Assembly (NCBI GenBank): GCA_001303185.1
Contig: LJNP01000004.1
Location: forward strand, 1 to 34,256
Direction: 5' to 3'
DNA: 34,256 nucleotides
Origin: Parcubacteria bacterium SG8_24
Lineage (GTDB): Bacteria > Patescibacteriota > Patescibacteriia > SG8-24
A program made the translations under genes and the position numbers. Positions 32,835-34,256 of this stretch are shown here, piece by piece (the first letter of the stretch is position 1; each line of letters starts with the position of its first letter). The notes beneath the pieces are model-generated. The model searched no databases. It saw only the letters and a program-made list of their open reading frames with translations, and was not told where the DNA came from.

Positions 32835-33833
32835 ATGCTTATGGACACCAAAGCCACCAAACTCATCATAGTCGCGCTGGTCTTGGCTCTGGTCGGTATC
32901 GGCGTATCCTGGTATTTCCGTCACGACTATACTCTGGACGCCTATCGTCAGGCCTCGGGGCATCTGGCCCTGCAGGAGTCTTTCGACCTGAGGGTCTCCG
33001 GAGGCTCGGTCGTGGTGATTCCGCTGGAACCGGCGGAAGGTGACGAGGCTGCGCCGGGCCTGGCCGCACCGATACTGTTCGAGGGTCAGGGTCGGGCAGA
33101 GCTGCCGCGTGACGGCCGGCCCCTCCTGGTCGAACTGCGGGGGGTCATCACGACGGATGCGGTAGCCCTGCAGGAATCGGTCGATTTCGAATTCCGCCTG
33201 CCAGGGGACGGTTTCGGGTACGTCAAGTTCGACGGGATAGGACGAGAGGATTCATTCTGGCCGGGCTTGGCGGAATTCGACGGTCGCTGGCTGTATATCA
33301 GCCCCCGCGACGTCACTACCTTCCTGCCGGTCGATCCGACCTACCGGCCGGCCCCCGACACGGCCTATGAGACCGCCGGACGCCCCACGATCGGCCAGCG
33401 TGTCAGGGAGATACTCGCCGGACGTTCCCTGTGGTCCGTACGCGGGATGTCCAAGGACACGATCATCGAAGGGCATCCGGCTTGGCGTTACACCCTGAAT
33501 GTCGACAGGACGACACTGACCGAATTGCTGTCGGCGGTGACCGCGGCGGCCAGCGGCGGGCACATCGACGCCGTGACCGAGACGGCGGTCAGCGATTTCA
33601 CGGACCGGCATATCTTTGAGGGCGCGGCCGTGGTGGACCGGCAGGAGCAGGTCTTCCGTGAACTGAGCCTGTCGATGGTCGACGCGGACAATCCCATCGC
33701 CGGCCTGCCCTGGACCCTCTTCGTCGGATTCGAGGGCTTCGGTCCGTCGGTGGAGGTCATGATACCGGACGCCTCCGAGTCGATCTCCCGATTGCTGTTC
33801 GCCCTGTTACCGACGGCGGAGGCGGTTCCCTGA
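32835..33833 (+). CDS. membrane-anchored hypothetical protein
   Basis: KLIIVALVLALVGIGVSWYF N-terminal TM; long extracytoplasmic region. Confidence 0.65.
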   Translation: MLMDTKATKLIIVALVLALVGIGVSWYFRHDYTLDAYRQASGHLALQESFDLRVSGGSVVVIPLEPAEGDEAAPGLAAPILFEGQGRAELPRDGRPLLVELRGVITTDAVALQESVDFEFRLPGDGFGYVKFDGIGREDSFWPGLAEFDGRWLYISPRDVTTFLPVDPTYRPAPDTAYETAGRPTIGQRVREILAGRSLWSVRGMSKDTIIEGHPAWRYTLNVDRTTLTELLSAVTAAASGGHIDAVTETAVSDFTDRHIFEGAAVVDRQEQVFRELSLSMVDADNPIAGLPWTLFVGFEGFGPSVEVMIPDASESISRLLFALLPTAEAVP

Positions 33834-33835
33834 GT

Positions 33836-34256
33836 ATGTCTACGGAAGGCAAGTGGTACACGAACGTCTATGTCATCGTGACGGCGTTCATCTCTTTCAC
33901 GGCAGTGGCTATGGCGGCGCTGCTGTTTCTCCTGTTGCCGCAGTCGTCCGAGATAATCCGCATCATGCAGTGGCGGATGATGAATCTCAGGACTTTCGGC
34001 ATCGAACTGGACGCCAGCTATCAGGGCTGGCGGGAGTGGAAGGACGACCTGAACGCCACACACAAGGAACAGGAAGACCTCATCCTGTCCGCCAAAGGCT
34101 GGGTCGACCGTACCGAACCCGACAAGGCACGCCTGAAGCAGGCCGTCGGCCTGACTGTCGGTTCCGGCGAGGCGGCCGACGAATTCGTCGGCGAGTACCG
34201 CAAGGTCGGTGACACCGACTACCTGAAGCTGCAGCAGGCACCGGATTCGTTCGGTG
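33836..34256 (+). CDS. membrane-anchored hypothetical protein, truncated by window end (not in ORF track)
   Basis: Open from ATG 33836 (MSTEGKWYTNVYVIVTAFISFTAVAMAALLFLLLPQSS...) with no stop before 34256. Confidence 0.65.
   Translation, partial: MSTEGKWYTNVYVIVTAFISFTAVAMAALLFLLLPQSSEIIRIMQWRMMNLRTFGIELDASYQGWREWKDDLNATHKEQEDLILSAKGWVDRTEPDKARLKQAVGLTVGSGEAADEFVGEYRKVGDTDYLKLQQAPDSFG

Noticed and set aside
1-34256. CRISPR arrays, IS elements, integrases, phage genes
   Set aside because: No spaced direct repeats, transposase/integrase motifs or phage structural genes seen

Overview
34.3 kb chromosomal window, densely packed, GC-rich, with genes on both strands. No CRISPR array, IS element, phage module or rRNA was seen. 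Recognisable housekeeping genes are pyrD, cca-type nucleotidyltransferase, B12-dependent ribonucleotide reductase (nrdJ), HtrA/DegP protease, uppP, rarA, a VKOR-like protein, an MscS channel, two HAD phosphatases, a RimK-like ATP-grasp enzyme and tRNA-Pro(CGG). Many remaining ORFs are small helical, membrane or Cys-rich proteins of the kind often seen in Patescibacteria/CPR-like genomes (DUF5671-like, DUF5752-like); this lineage guess is inference. Most interesting observations: (1) an apparent operon at 26.6-30.2 kb encoding an HD hydrolase, a 58-aa helical protein and an 893-aa protein that joins a zeta-toxin-like P-loop kinase region to a C-terminal Fic-like region with a non-canonical motif, HFFADGCGKTAK; (2) two tandem NrdR-box-like sites overlapping the nrdJ promoter; (3) a 49-aa Cys/His microprotein, absent from the ORF track, made of two copies of one metal-knuckle unit at exact 27-residue spacing; (4) three dispersed members of an uncharacterised protein family with shared N- and C-terminal motifs; (5) a class-2-like DHODH carrying a class-1-like Cys in the catalytic loop; (6) stop codons embedded in intrinsic terminator hairpins at several genes. 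All calls come from reading the sequence; no searches were run.
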